Assembly (NCBI GenBank): GCA_020832415.1
Contig: JAFIES010000048.1
Coordinates: 80,197-144,196, forward strand
Length of the DNA: 64,000 nt
Reading direction: 5' to 3'
From: Balneolaceae bacterium
GTDB lineage: Bacteria; Bacteroidota; Rhodothermia; Balneolales; Balneolaceae
Shown: in pieces, positions 8,739 to 18,340 of the stretch
Layout: each line of letters starts with the position of its first letter
How positions within the stretch are numbered: position 1 is the stretch's first letter
Position numbers and translations under genes: made by a program
The notes under the pieces: generated by a model
The model's database searches: none
The model's input: the letters and a program-made list of their open reading frames with translations, nothing else
What the model was told of the DNA's origin: nothing

Positions 8739-10928
8739 ATGTTAAACACAATTATATACTTAATACCGGCGGCTGGCCTTGTGGCACTCGCTTTTACTTA
8801 TTTTAAATCGGCATGGGTATCTAAACAGGATGTTGGCACCGATAAAATGGCCCGAATTAGCAAGAGCATCTCAGATGGTGCTATGGCGTTTCTCAAGGCT
8901 GAATATCGGGTTCTGAGCATCTTTGTACTGTTTGTTGCCGTACTTCTCGGTATTCAGGGTTCCCTGCAGGTGGACTCTTCACCGTTAATGGCCTTCTCAT
9001 TTATTATTGGTGCTTTATGTTCCGGTGCAGCGGGTTTTATCGGGATGAAAGTTGCCACAAAAGCTAATGTTCGTACCACTAACGCTGCACGCACAAGCCT
9101 GGGTGAAGGGCTGAATGTTGCATTTAATGGTGGCTCTGTGATGGGTATGGGCGTAGTTGGCCTCGGTGTTCTTGGAATTGGTCTCCTTTTCTTACTATAC
9201 ACAAATATGTTTGGTGTTGAGAATATTCAGCAGGTTCTTACAGTAATTACCAGTTACTCATTTGGAGCATCTTCTATTGCACTCTTTGCTCGTGTGGGCG
9301 GTGGTATCTATACTAAGGCAGCTGATGTGGGCGCCGATCTTGTTGGTAAAGTAGAGGCTGGTATCCCTGAAGATCACCCGTTAAACCCTGCAACCATCGC
9401 AGATAACGTAGGTGATAATGTTGGTGATGTGGCCGGTATGGGTGCCGACCTTTTTGAATCCTACGTAGGTTCAATTATTGGTACAATGGTACTTGGTGCA
9501 GCATTTATGGGGCTTGGCGGTTTTGAAACAAGCAACGAATTTGGCGGATTAAATGCCGTTCTTCTTCCGCTTGTTCTTGCCGGAGTTGGTATTTTTACCT
9601 CTATACTGGGAACATTCTTCGTGAAGGTTAAAGATGGTGGAAATCCACAGAAAGCACTGAATACAGGTGAATTTGTATCAGCAGGTATTATGTTAGTTGC
9701 TTCATTCCTGATCATCAACTGGATGCTGCCTGATCAGTGGGAATTTGCAGGGCAAACTCTCAGCGCGATGGGTGTTTTCTGGGCCACAATTTTTGGATTG
9801 GCAGCCGGTCTGCTGATAGGCCTTATCACTGAGTACTACACAGGAACCGGAACAAAACCGGTTTGGGGAATTGTGAAGCAGTCTGTAACAGGGTCTGCAA
9901 CAAACATAATTGCCGGTGTTGGTGTGGGTATGATCTCCACAGCCATCCCTATCATTATTATTGCCACTGCCATTCTTGGAGCATACCACTTTGCAGGGCT
10001 TTATGGTATTGCCATTGCTGCCGTGGGTATGCTTTCAAATACAGGTATTCAGCTGGCTGTTGATGCATATGGCCCAATTTCTGATAACGCAGGCGGTATT
10101 GCCGAGATGTCTGAGCTGCCACCGGAAGTGCGTCAGCGTACGGATAAGCTTGATGCTGTTGGTAACACCACAGCTGCTATCGGTAAAGGTTTTGCGATTG
10201 GATCTGCTGCTCTTACTGCACTGGCACTTTTTGCTGCGTTCATCACTTCATACAACGTTGCCAATCCCGAAAACCTGCTGACCGGTATCGATATTACCAT
10301 GCCGAAAGTAATGGCAGCACTATTTGTTGGAGCTATGCTCCCATTCCTCTTCTCTGCACTTTCGATGCAGGCTGTGGGACGTGCCGCTATGAAAATGATT
10401 GAAGAAGTTCGACGCCAGTTTAAGGATATTCCGGAACTGCGTGCTGCTCTCGATGTGATGACCAAGAACGAAGGCAAAGATCAAAAAGATTGGTCTAAAG
10501 CAGATCAAGCTACATTTGAAGCTGCCGATGGCAAAGCTGAGTATGCAAAGTGTGTTGAGATTTCAACAACAGCATCCCTCCGTGAAATGGTTGCTCCGGG
10601 ACTTCTGGCCGTTATTGTGCCCGTCCTCTTTGGTTTTATTGGCGGCCCTGAAATGCTTGGTGGCCTTCTTGCAGGTGTAACCGCATCCGGTGTGTTGCTG
10701 GCTCTGTTCCAATCGAATGCAGGCGGTGCATGGGATAACGCCAAGAAGATGATTGAAGAAGGTGTTGAGATAGACGGTGTGAAGTACGGAAAAGGCTCAG
10801 AACCTCACAAGGCAGCTGTTGTGGGTGATACTGTAGGTGATCCGTTCAAAGACACTTCAGGCCCGTCTCTGAACATTCTTATCAAGCTCATGGCTGTTGT
10901 TGCTCTCGTGATTGCAACCATGATTTAA
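8739..10928 (+). CDS. hppA: Membrane-bound K+-dependent-type ion-pumping pyrophosphatase
   Basis: 729 aa with about 16 transmembrane helices. It couples hydrolysis of cytoplasmic PPi to export of H+ or Na+. The substrate site shows [20 protein letters not shown], and the C-terminal end has [19 protein letters not shown]. The motif [20 protein letters not shown] has Ala where K+-independent enzymes have Lys, which places it in the K+-dependent class. Whether it pumps Na+, H+ or both depends on the position of a Glu in helix 6 that I cannot settle by eye. It stands alone, 41 bp after pth, with a strong terminator behind it. Confidence 0.95.
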   Translation: MLNTIIYLIPAAGLVALAFTYFKSAWVSKQDVGTDKMARISKSISDGAMAFLKAEYRVLSIFVLFVAVLLGIQGSLQVDSSPLMAFSFIIGALCSGAAGFIGMKVATKANVRTTNAARTSLGEGLNVAFNGGSVMGMGVVGLGVLGIGLLFLLYTNMFGVENIQQVLTVITSYSFGASSIALFARVGGGIYTKAADVGADLVGKVEAGIPEDHPLNPATIADNVGDNVGDVAGMGADLFESYVGSIIGTMVLGAAFMGLGGFETSNEFGGLNAVLLPLVLAGVGIFTSILGTFFVKVKDGGNPQKALNTGEFVSAGIMLVASFLIINWMLPDQWEFAGQTLSAMGVFWATIFGLAAGLLIGLITEYYTGTGTKPVWGIVKQSVTGSATNIIAGVGVGMISTAIPIIIIATAILGAYHFAGLYGIAIAAVGMLSNTGIQLAVDAYGPISDNAGGIAEMSELPPEVRQRTDKLDAVGNTTAAIGKGFAIGSAALTALALFAAFITSYNVANPENLLTGIDITMPKVMAALFVGAMLPFLFSALSMQAVGRAAMKMIEEVRRQFKDIPELRAALDVMTKNEGKDQKDWSKADQATFEAADGKAEYAKCVEISTTASLREMVAPGLLAVIVPVLFGFIGGPEMLGGLLAGVTASGVLLALFQSNAGGAWDNAKKMIEEGVEIDGVKYGKGSEPHKAAVVGDTVGDPFKDTSGPSLNILIKLMAVVALVIATMI

Positions 10929-10950
10929 AACCGAGCTTTTTACACATTCG

Positions 10951-10985
10951 AAAAACCCCGGTGAGCGATCATTCGGGGTTTTTTG
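10951..10985 (+). terminator. Rho-independent terminator of hppA
   Basis: AACCCCG and CGGGGTT form a perfect 7-bp stem around a 13-nt loop, followed by TTTTTT. It lies 23 bp after the hppA stop codon. Confidence 0.85.
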
Positions 10986-11051
10986 TTATGGGTGATATCT
11001 TATAATTCGAACCATCGAACTGCCCACTATACGATAAGTAAATTTAAAACA

Positions 11052-11711
11052 ATGGATATTTTTAAACTGATATTTGAACACGACCTTCGCCTCGATCAGC
11101 TTCGGGATCGCCACCTCGACAGGGAGAATCAGGAAGTTTCACTGAGTATTGAAGATTTCATGAAGCCCGATCCCACCTACTCCAAATTTTACATAACGGG
11201 CACTGTACTGGATCAGCAGAAATTTGGATTGAACTGCCTGGCGAATTATAATTCCATTATTGATACACTTTCTGAAGCACTTAAGGAGTACAATCTCTTT
11301 TATGAGAATAAAAAAAGAAGCCTTAAGCATGTGTTGGAGAGTGCAGAAATTGGTGATGCAATTCTTTTGTCAAAAGGAGAAAAAATTGAATGGGATGCCG
11401 AGTCACTTAAGATTGACTCAGAGAGCAACATAGGCCATAAAAAAGCTGAGCTTGCAGAAGTTCTCGAAGCCGGCGATTTGGTACTTTATAAAGAACATGC
11501 ACATCAGGGGTTTGATCTGCATCTTTTTTCACGGAAAAATATCTACCCTAAAATGTTCTATCGGTTGCAGAAACTTGTTGATCCGGAATTCAGGTTCTTC
11601 AGCATCAATGGAAAGAGAATCCGGTCGGAAAAACATTTCTATTTTGAAACATGGACACTGCATCGCCCACCGCACGGTGCCGAAGAGGTATTCCAGGAGA
11701 CAGTACTCTGA
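11052..11711 (+). CDS. Unrecognised 219-aa cytoplasmic protein
   Basis: I do not recognise this family. The track start at 10983 lies inside the hppA terminator; the ATG at 11052 (MDIFKLIFEHDLRLDQLRDR) is the better start and gives 219 aa. There is no signal peptide and no membrane helix. The sequence is mixed alpha/beta and charged, with aromatic-rich strands near the C terminus (HFYFETWTLHRPPHG). A compact segment with alternating strands (AGDLVLYKEHAHQGFDLHLF) might be a small barrel. It stands alone between the hppA terminator and an intergenic repeat region, so context gives no hint. Confidence 0.6.
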   Translation: MDIFKLIFEHDLRLDQLRDRHLDRENQEVSLSIEDFMKPDPTYSKFYITGTVLDQQKFGLNCLANYNSIIDTLSEALKEYNLFYENKKRSLKHVLESAEIGDAILLSKGEKIEWDAESLKIDSESNIGHKKAELAEVLEAGDLVLYKEHAHQGFDLHLFSRKNIYPKMFYRLQKLVDPEFRFFSINGKRIRSEKHFYFETWTLHRPPHGAEEVFQETVL

Positions 11712-11805
11712 TTTATATTCATCCAATAATGTCCAAAATAATTTGCGAGCCTCAGCGAATTCATCTGCACACATTTACGAGAACCAATAGTTTGCCCAAA
11801 TAGGC

Positions 11806-11898
11806 TTCTCGCTGACGGGCGCAGACGAACGCTGATGATTATCTCACATACCACCGTCTGCTTACCTCCGCGCAATCTTCTGAGAACCTCAGCGAGAA
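11806..11898. repeat. Nested palindromic intergenic element
   Basis: This lies in the 290-bp gene-free stretch 11712-12001. TTCTCGCTGA (11806-11815) and TCAGCGAGAA (11889-11898) are perfect 10-bp inverted repeats; inside them GCAGACG (11821-11827) and CGTCTGC (11855-11861) form a second nested pair. The rest of the gap has short CAGCG-containing words but no ORF or U-tract terminator. It resembles the palindromic intergenic repeats found in many bacterial genomes; only one copy of this type is visible here. Confidence 0.5.
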
Positions 11899-12001
11899 AT
11901 AAGTAGGAAGGATGCATTTTCGGTTTGCTATAAAATCTATTCTAAAAGAACTGAAACGATGATTTTTTTGAACCTTGAAACGTTTTGGGCAGTGGTGATC
12001 T

Positions 12002-12742
12002 TCACCCTTTTTTCGAGCTGATCATGATTAGTCTGGGGCTGTTTTCCACTTCGAAATGCCCGCCGGTATAATCACCATAGACTCGTTCGAGGTTTAATCC
12101 GGAATCGAAAAGTACTTTCTTAAACCAGTTCAGATCGTATAACTTCACACGTTCCAGATATTCAACCTCTTTAGAAAGAGTTGGGCCGGAGAAATTAATT
12201 TTCTTAAAAACCATGCCATCCTCAATCTTTCGCTCAATTTTGAAGTTCAACTCTTTGAATGAACCGCTCTCTTCTTTTATTAAAGTCTTTTCGACCAGAT
12301 GAGCATTAAAAAAGTCAATCAGAACAATACCATTGGGTTTTAGCATGCCTGAAATATTTTCAATGACTCTTGCGTTCTCTTCATCTTCAAGAAAGTATCC
12401 GAAGGTGGTAAAAAGGTTTAGAATGGCATCAAATTTCTTTTCAAGGGGATCCCTCATATCTCCCGAAATGAAGTCTATAGGAAGCTTCTTTTCAGAAGCA
12501 ATTCGATTAGCCTTGGCGATTGCTTCTTCGGAAAGGTCTACACCGGTAACCCGGTAACCACGTTCCGCAAGGGTGATGGAGTGCCTGCCCCTGCCGCAAC
12601 CAAGGTCCAGCAGTGATGGATTTGAGTTTTTTGGAATCTCCTTTTCAATGAGGTCTGCAAGTTGTTCAGCCTCATCCATGTTCCTGTTTGCGTACAATTT
12701 TTCGTATAAAGGGCTGTCAAACCAATCTTCAAACCAGCTCAT
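12002..12742 (-). CDS. Class I SAM-dependent methyltransferase
   Basis: 246 aa Rossmann-fold methyltransferase. Motif I is LLDLGCGRGRHSITLAERGY with the acidic end of strand 2 at VTGVDLS, and motif II-like INLFTTFGYFL follows. The C-terminal half is a beta-rich cap region of the kind seen in small-molecule methyltransferases. The N terminus MSWFEDWFDSPLYEKLYANR is typical of a Bacteroidota subgroup with unknown substrate. Cytoplasmic. Divergent from pyrF across a 105-bp promoter region, and alone on its strand. Confidence 0.8.
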   Translation of the reverse strand: MSWFEDWFDSPLYEKLYANRNMDEAEQLADLIEKEIPKNSNPSLLDLGCGRGRHSITLAERGYRVTGVDLSEEAIAKANRIASEKKLPIDFISGDMRDPLEKKFDAILNLFTTFGYFLEDEENARVIENISGMLKPNGIVLIDFFNAHLVEKTLIKEESGSFKELNFKIERKIEDGMVFKKINFSGPTLSKEVEYLERVKLYDLNWFKKVLFDSGLNLERVYGDYTGGHFEVENSPRLIMISSKKG

Positions 12743-12847
12743 AAATATGTGTCATCATTCAATTCAGATAAATAGATGTACGGCAGTTCCGAACGCCTTA
12801 TCTTAGGCTTTTAATAATTATCTTGCAAAGAAAGCAGCTCAAATTTT

Positions 12848-13687
12848 ATGAATTTTACTGACAAACTGCGCAAAGCCATTGCATCGGCAGAATCTTGCTT
12901 GTGTGTTGGGCTCGATCCTGATCCTGAGCGAATACCACTACCTCTGAAAGAAGCTTTCCCTGATGAGGACAAACAGATTCTTGAATTTTGCAGGCGGGTG
13001 ATTGAAGCCACAAAACCACATGCGTGTGCATTTAAACCAAACACCGCATTTTTTGAAGCTCTCGGCAGCAAGGGGTGGGCCGTGCTGGAGGAAGTGGCTG
13101 ACATGGTTCCGTCAAACCGTGTGCTGATTATGGACGCCAAACGCGGAGACATTGGGAACACAGCAGCCCGTTATAAGCACGCTTTTTTTGACAGGATGCA
13201 GGCCGATGCTATCACGTTAAATCCTCTGATGGGAATGGAAACCCTGGATCCGTTTCTGGATGACCCCCAAAAAGCGGTATTTGTTCTGGCGATGACATCC
13301 AACAGGGGGGCAGCCGATCTGCTTCAACGGAGATTTGAAGGGCGCCTGTCGCTTGGTGAGTATATCGCCGAAGAGCTTGCAAAAAAGATGAGTAAAAGTT
13401 CATCGCACCTTGGCCTGGTTACAGGTGCCACACAAACGGAGTGGATAAAACCGGTACTCAATGCATTCCCCGAAGCTCATCTCTTGATTCCGGGGATCGG
13501 GAAGCAGGGAGGTGATATTAAAGAGCTTGCCGGAGTATTGAAAAATCATAAAGGATTGCCGGTAGTTAACTCTTCGAGATCTGTGATTTATGCAGGTGAA
13601 AGTTCGCCGGAATGGATGGAGCTGGTCTCTGAAAAAGCGCTGGAACTGAAACGATCACTGCAGGAAATTACACGCAGATATGTCTGA
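12848..13687 (+). CDS. pyrF: Orotidine 5'-phosphate decarboxylase (type 2)
   Basis: 279 aa, the longer mycobacterial-type (type 2) OMP decarboxylase, which performs the last step of UMP synthesis. The catalytic Asp-Lys-Asp tetrad is in VLIMDAKRGDIGNTAARY; substrate loops are LCVGLDPDPERIP at the N terminus and LIPGIGKQGGD near the phosphate site, with NSSRSVIYA following. It overlaps rnhA by 8 bp, so the two are likely coupled. Confidence 0.95.
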   Translation: MNFTDKLRKAIASAESCLCVGLDPDPERIPLPLKEAFPDEDKQILEFCRRVIEATKPHACAFKPNTAFFEALGSKGWAVLEEVADMVPSNRVLIMDAKRGDIGNTAARYKHAFFDRMQADAITLNPLMGMETLDPFLDDPQKAVFVLAMTSNRGAADLLQRRFEGRLSLGEYIAEELAKKMSKSSSHLGLVTGATQTEWIKPVLNAFPEAHLLIPGIGKQGGDIKELAGVLKNHKGLPVVNSSRSVIYAGESSPEWMELVSEKALELKRSLQEITRRYV

Positions 13688-14129
13688 GAAAAGATCTACA
13701 GTTATACTTTATACGGATGGAGCATGCAGCGGGAATCCCGGTCCGGGTGGCTGGGGGGCACTGCTGATTTTTAATGGTATCGAAAAAGAGATGAGTGGTG
13801 GCGAACCGCATACCACCAACAACCGAATGGAGATGCAGGCTGTTATTGAGGGGCTAAAAGCTCTCACCCGGCCGTGCCATGTGAAAATTCATAGTGATAG
13901 CGCACTGATTATCAATGCATTTACCAAAGGGTGGATTGAAAACTGGCTGAAAAAAGGGTGGAAAAAATCAGATAAAAAACCTGTAGAGAATAAGGAGTTG
14001 TGGCAGGCGATGATCAAAGAGGCAGAACCCCACACCGTGGAGTGGATAAAAGTGAAAGGGCACTCTACAGACCAGCTGAATAATCGCGTGGATCAGCTGG
14101 CTGTTGAGGCTTCAAAAAAGTACCAGTAG
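13680..14129 (+). CDS. rnhA: Ribonuclease HI
   Basis: 149 aa. It cleaves the RNA strand of RNA-DNA hybrids. Catalytic carboxylates are visible in YTDGACSGNPGPGGWG (first Asp), NNRMEMQAVIEGL (Glu), IHSDSALIINAF (second Asp) and NNRVDQLAVEAS (last Asp), with the basic handle GWIENWLKKGWKKSDKK. Start overlaps the end of pyrF. It converges on the universal stress protein gene with 7 bp between the stops. Confidence 0.95.
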   Translation: MSEKRSTVILYTDGACSGNPGPGGWGALLIFNGIEKEMSGGEPHTTNNRMEMQAVIEGLKALTRPCHVKIHSDSALIINAFTKGWIENWLKKGWKKSDKKPVENKELWQAMIKEAEPHTVEWIKVKGHSTDQLNNRVDQLAVEASKKYQ

Positions 14130-14136
14130 GTGGTGC

Positions 14137-15048
14137 TTATTCTGCGAACAGTTTTTTCAGGAACTTCTGGTATCTCTCCTTATTACGCAGAACAAGCAGA
14201 GGTATTCCAAATGCATAATTTACCATTCTGTCGGTAAAATCCTGCCGCATGATGCCGGGTATTTTTTTGACTTTGGAGGCCACGATAATTACATCGGCGT
14301 GGCTGTTTAACACCTCATCATAAACTGTATCAGCAATTTTCCCCTTATTGTGCTTGCTCAGTTTTACGTTCACGCTTTCAGGTACATTGTAATCCCGGAT
14401 AAATTTTTCTCTGTTCTCTTTTGTCTCGTTATCCACTCTATCTTTCTCCTTTTCCGACAACATATAGGGGAAAAATTGAGCACGATATTCATAAATGTGC
14501 TGTGCGGTTACTTTGGCACCTGTGCGTTCTGATAGTTCCTGCCCGGTTTTTAGCGCCTTTGCAGATTGCTCTGAAAAATCAACAGCTACCAGGATGTTTT
14601 CGAGTGCATGCCGGCTGTTTTCCGGAACAAATAGTATGGATGTAGCCACATACTTCAGGATTCGCTTTGGAATGATACCCTCTCCGGCATAACCTACTTT
14701 TTTTCCTACAACAAGAAGATCGGGTTCCAGTGAGTTTACCAGGTCGATTATTGCAGCGGTAGGCTTACCCTCCTTTATAACAACCCTTACTTCAGGTTCA
14801 CCTTGTGTGAAATGAGCCTCAATTTTTTCATTGATTTCATTGCGTAGAAGATCAAAAAATTTCTCTTTTGTGTTGATCTCGGGAAACTGATCAATAATCT
14901 CGAGTGTGTCAGGACCCGATTCTACAACATGTAAAAAGGTAACTGTTTTAGGTTTTGAGACGGATGCAAGAAAGGATGTGTATCCCATCAGAATGTTGTC
15001 CATTTTTGTAAGGTCTACACATACCATCCAGTGTTTTGAATTTATCAT
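14137..15048 (-). CDS. Tandem universal stress protein (UspA family)
   Basis: 303 aa with two Usp domains (about 1-140 and 150-300). The first has LLVVGKKVGYAGEGIIPKRI followed by VATSILFVPE, the usual end of a Usp nucleotide-binding loop; the second begins NILVAVDFSEQSAKALKTG and ends in VNYAFGIPLLVLR. Glycine spacing in the first domain suggests ATP binding; the second looks less complete. It lies 11 bp after the BCCT transporter gene and shares its operon, which suggests a role in sensing or tuning the osmotic response. Confidence 0.85.
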   Translation of the reverse strand: MINSKHWMVCVDLTKMDNILMGYTSFLASVSKPKTVTFLHVVESGPDTLEIIDQFPEINTKEKFFDLLRNEINEKIEAHFTQGEPEVRVVIKEGKPTAAIIDLVNSLEPDLLVVGKKVGYAGEGIIPKRILKYVATSILFVPENSRHALENILVAVDFSEQSAKALKTGQELSERTGAKVTAQHIYEYRAQFFPYMLSEKEKDRVDNETKENREKFIRDYNVPESVNVKLSKHNKGKIADTVYDEVLNSHADVIIVASKVKKIPGIMRQDFTDRMVNYAFGIPLLVLRNKERYQKFLKKLFAE

Positions 15049-15059
15049 AGTCGTTATCC

Positions 15060-16679
15060 TCAGTTATCTTTGTTTTGTTTTGACAGTAAGCGCTGAACAA
15101 GCTCTCTGTACGATTCCCGCTCTTCCTCTTTCGATGATGACAGATGTTCTCTGTATTCACGATTCATCCCTTGGTGCAAGCTGTAACACATAAACAGAAG
15201 CACTAATACGAATGGCAAACCGGTGCTTATGGCACCCGCCTGCAGTGCACCAAGCCCTCCGCCAACCAGCAATATCGCTGCGACACCTCCTTCAGCAGAT
15301 GCCCAGAAAACCCGCTGCCCAACCGGAGAGTGCATTTTTCCACCGCTCGTAAGGCCATCAATAACCAGTGAGCCCGAATCAGAAGATGTTACAAAAAAGC
15401 TCAGCACAAGAATAATCGCCAGAATCGACATAAAAATGGAGAATGGAAATTGATCGAGTAGTATAAATAGTGATGTGGTTTGATCGGCTTCTACAGCAGC
15501 TGCAATTTCTGCAATTCCGCCCGTTTCAAGGTAGAGAGCACTGCCGCCAAATCCGCTCATCCAGAGGAAAGTAACCATTGTCGGTACAATCAAAACTCCC
15601 AGTACAAACTGTTTAACGGTACGGCCTTTTGAAATTCTCGCGATAAACATTCCTACATAGGGCGACCATGAGATCCACCAGGCCCAGTAAAATACGGTCC
15701 AGTCAGTCATAAAGCTGCCCTCTTCAAACGCCTGCGTCCATGTAGCGTAGGATGCAAAATTTTGAAGATAGTGCCCGGTGCTTTGTACAAAATTTCCAAG
15801 AATGTAGAGCGTGGGGCCAAATACCAGGATGAATAACAGAAAGAGAGCGGCAATCCGGATATTAAACTCACTCAGAACTTTCACACCTTTATCGATCCCC
15901 AGAACAACGGAAACAACCGCAATTGCTGTAACTACTACAATAATGATAACCTGCAGGGCTACCGTGTTCTCGAGTCCAAACACGTATTCCATTCCTGCAC
16001 CAGCTTGTGAGGCACCCAGCCCCAGTGATGTTGCAAGTCCAAAGAGTGTTGCTAAAACGGCAAGAATATCGATAACATCTCCCATCCATCCATTTATTCG
16101 CTCTCCTAAAAGAGGGTAAAACACTGATCTGAATGATAATGGCAGCTTTCTGTTAAAGGCAAAAAATGCCAGTGCCAAACCTACAATTGCATACACAGCC
16201 CAAGCGTGCAATCCCCAGTGCAGAAATGTAACGCCCATTGCGTCGCGTACTGCTCCGGTTGATCCCGGTTCGGAATGCGGGGGATAGAGCAGGTGCCACA
16301 TCGGTTCAGCCACGGCGAAGAACATCAACCCGATTCCCATACCGGCACTGAAAAGCATGGCAAACCACGCCATAGTACTAAACTCCGGTTCAGAATCCTG
16401 CCCGCCAAGGCGGATGGACCCAAATTTGCTGAAGGCAAAATAGAGAGAGAAGCCAATGAAAACATTAACTCCAATTACAAAAAGCCAGCTTGCCCACTCT
16501 GTAATGCCAACTCTTGCTGCATTAAATGCGCTTTCGGCGGCATCACCGGCGATAATTGTACCAACTATAAGCGCTGTTATCAGAATAACAGAGGGCCAGA
16601 AAACCGGGCCATGAATTAAAAATAGTTTTTTCTTTTTAGGTGATCCGGTACCTGATGATTTGTCCTTTTCGGTTGCCAT
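15060..16679 (-). CDS. BCCT family osmolyte transporter
   Basis: 539 aa with 12 predicted transmembrane helices. This family carries betaine, choline, carnitine or ectoine with Na+ or H+. The family signature is clear: WAWWISWSPYVGMFIARISK, which contains the substrate-binding aromatic box, followed by GRTVKQFVLGVLIVPT. The N-terminal tail is short and the C-terminal tail (SSKEEERESYRELVQRLL) is charged, as in osmosensing members. It is the middle gene of a minus-strand operon with an outer-membrane protein (47 bp upstream) and a Usp protein downstream. Substrate not determinable; compatible-solute uptake in saline habitat is likely. Confidence 0.9.
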   Translation of the reverse strand: MATEKDKSSGTGSPKKKKLFLIHGPVFWPSVILITALIVGTIIAGDAAESAFNAARVGITEWASWLFVIGVNVFIGFSLYFAFSKFGSIRLGGQDSEPEFSTMAWFAMLFSAGMGIGLMFFAVAEPMWHLLYPPHSEPGSTGAVRDAMGVTFLHWGLHAWAVYAIVGLALAFFAFNRKLPLSFRSVFYPLLGERINGWMGDVIDILAVLATLFGLATSLGLGASQAGAGMEYVFGLENTVALQVIIIVVVTAIAVVSVVLGIDKGVKVLSEFNIRIAALFLLFILVFGPTLYILGNFVQSTGHYLQNFASYATWTQAFEEGSFMTDWTVFYWAWWISWSPYVGMFIARISKGRTVKQFVLGVLIVPTMVTFLWMSGFGGSALYLETGGIAEIAAAVEADQTTSLFILLDQFPFSIFMSILAIILVLSFFVTSSDSGSLVIDGLTSGGKMHSPVGQRVFWASAEGGVAAILLVGGGLGALQAGAISTGLPFVLVLLFMCYSLHQGMNREYREHLSSSKEEERESYRELVQRLLSKQNKDN

Positions 16680-16726
16680 AGATTATAGTTGATTAAAAAT
16701 TAGATGTTACGATGTGTAACAAGTCA

Positions 16727-18025
16727 TCAGAAGTAAAAACCAATGTTGATGTTAAAGCGGATGTTATATTTCGATTCGCCGATACCCAGGTCTTCATGTC
16801 CGGGGCCCACTCCGGTACCAAATGATTCGGTTAACCAGGGTTGATTTATGCCCTGTGCAATATCAAAATAGGTGAACACCGGCCCGGCAGATACCAATAT
16901 GCCTGTGATATTCTGAATGGTTGATTCAAAATTGTTATCCAGTGTAAGCTCTGAACCATCAGCCAGCAAGGTAGTGCCTTGCCCCACACTGTTCTGCATG
17001 TAGCTGAAATCGTTGTAGAAAAGCAGATTTGTGATGGGCCCCCAGTCAACATCATAGGAATACGCAAGCCCAAGTGTGGCTATCCATGCCTCCGTTGAAA
17101 CCTGATAAGGTATGGCGTAAGCACCCATAAATACAGTACTGAGCTCTTGTCCGTCATCATCAAAAGCATTCATTCCGTAATAGAGAAATTGCGGCTTGAT
17201 GTTAAAATTACCTGAATTAAAATCAGCATGAACTGCAAAAGCGTAGCGGCTGTCAAATTGATCCAGCGCTGTATTGTAGAGCTGCCCATACTGCAGTGAT
17301 GCACCGAACTCACCCGTATCAAACTGATACGCTCCGCGGATGTTGAACTGATTTCGCTCTGTTAGAGATGCATTCCCTTCCGGAATTACATCATACGAGT
17401 AACGACCGGGTCCGCCTGTGCCAAAAGCTTCGGGCGGACCCTCCGGTTCAGGCTGAAAAAAGTAGGCGAAATCCCATCGGAAATTGTCTGTGTAATGGGT
17501 GAGTTTCAGGCCCATATCGTGGTCATCTTCCAGGCCAACATAGTACGGAAGGCTGAACCACCAATTATTTGAGTTGTACTGGATGTTACCAAACGGAACC
17601 TGCGTAACCCCCAATTGCAGTTCAGTTCGCTCGCTGAAGTGATAATCGAGCCAGCCCTGTTTAATGAAATGGGTGCCAAAAGTGGGATAGAACCGATATT
17701 CAAAATTTAACCCGATACCTCCCGGATTATCGTACAGCACGTTGATTCTCCATGTATCCATTGTAAATGCCGAGCTGTTTGCATCGATATCGCTCTCGTA
17801 ACTTTCGAGGATAATGTTATAACGAAGGGCACCGCCAACATGTAGCGATGGTTCATCATCAGACTCTTGCGCAAGCAGGTAATAAGGCAGAAGAGAAATA
17901 AAAATTGAAGAGAAAAAAATGATTAAAAGGTGAAAAGTATCTTTTTTATTAATCACATTAAGATAGTTAGTTAGCTTTTCAATTGAACTGAAAACACAAG
18001 GCGTATTTCGGGTTATTCCCGACAT
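16727..18025 (-). CDS. Outer-membrane porin-like protein of the osmolyte operon
   Basis: 432 aa in the track. A hydrophobic signal segment (LLIIFFSSIFISLLPYYLLA) ends near AQESDDE, so the start is likely the GTG at 17956 (VINKKDTF) rather than the ATG at 18025, which would put a long polar leader before the signal. The mature part has alternating strands with aromatic girdles and ends in NIRFNINIGFYF, a typical outer-membrane beta-barrel C terminus with a terminal Phe. It resembles phosphate-selective/OprP-type porins in layout. Being first in the operon with a BCCT carrier, it probably lets osmolytes or a related solute across the outer membrane. Confidence 0.7.
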   Translation of the reverse strand: MSGITRNTPCVFSSIEKLTNYLNVINKKDTFHLLIIFFSSIFISLLPYYLLAQESDDEPSLHVGGALRYNIILESYESDIDANSSAFTMDTWRINVLYDNPGGIGLNFEYRFYPTFGTHFIKQGWLDYHFSERTELQLGVTQVPFGNIQYNSNNWWFSLPYYVGLEDDHDMGLKLTHYTDNFRWDFAYFFQPEPEGPPEAFGTGGPGRYSYDVIPEGNASLTERNQFNIRGAYQFDTGEFGASLQYGQLYNTALDQFDSRYAFAVHADFNSGNFNIKPQFLYYGMNAFDDDGQELSTVFMGAYAIPYQVSTEAWIATLGLAYSYDVDWGPITNLLFYNDFSYMQNSVGQGTTLLADGSELTLDNNFESTIQNITGILVSAGPVFTYFDIAQGINQPWLTESFGTGVGPGHEDLGIGESKYNIRFNINIGFYF

Positions 18026-18340
18026 AAAAAATGAACGTAACTATATATTTTTTGCCTAAAGTATTTCAGAAAATATCCCAATAAGAATGAGCAATAGCAA
18101 AAAGAATTATCTTCTGAAATCAACACAACTCATTTATCTATAATTATTTAAGAAATATGCCCTGTCTGTAACAACAACTAAGGGTGTACAATTTTTAAAT
18201 AAAATTAGAAAATTATGTATATGATTTTACGCTACCATAAAGTGCTCATTATATAGGATTGGAAGCTCATTTCACTCAAAAATTCAGTTGTAAATAGCGG
18301 GAATTATTCATCTGATATTAGAATTAGAATCATTAAAAAG
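18026..18340. other. AT-rich divergent intergenic region
   Basis: 315 bp between the porin-like gene (minus) and cryptochrome gene (plus). It is markedly AT-rich and must hold both promoters. I see no ORF, strong hairpin or clear consensus promoter. Confidence 0.5.
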
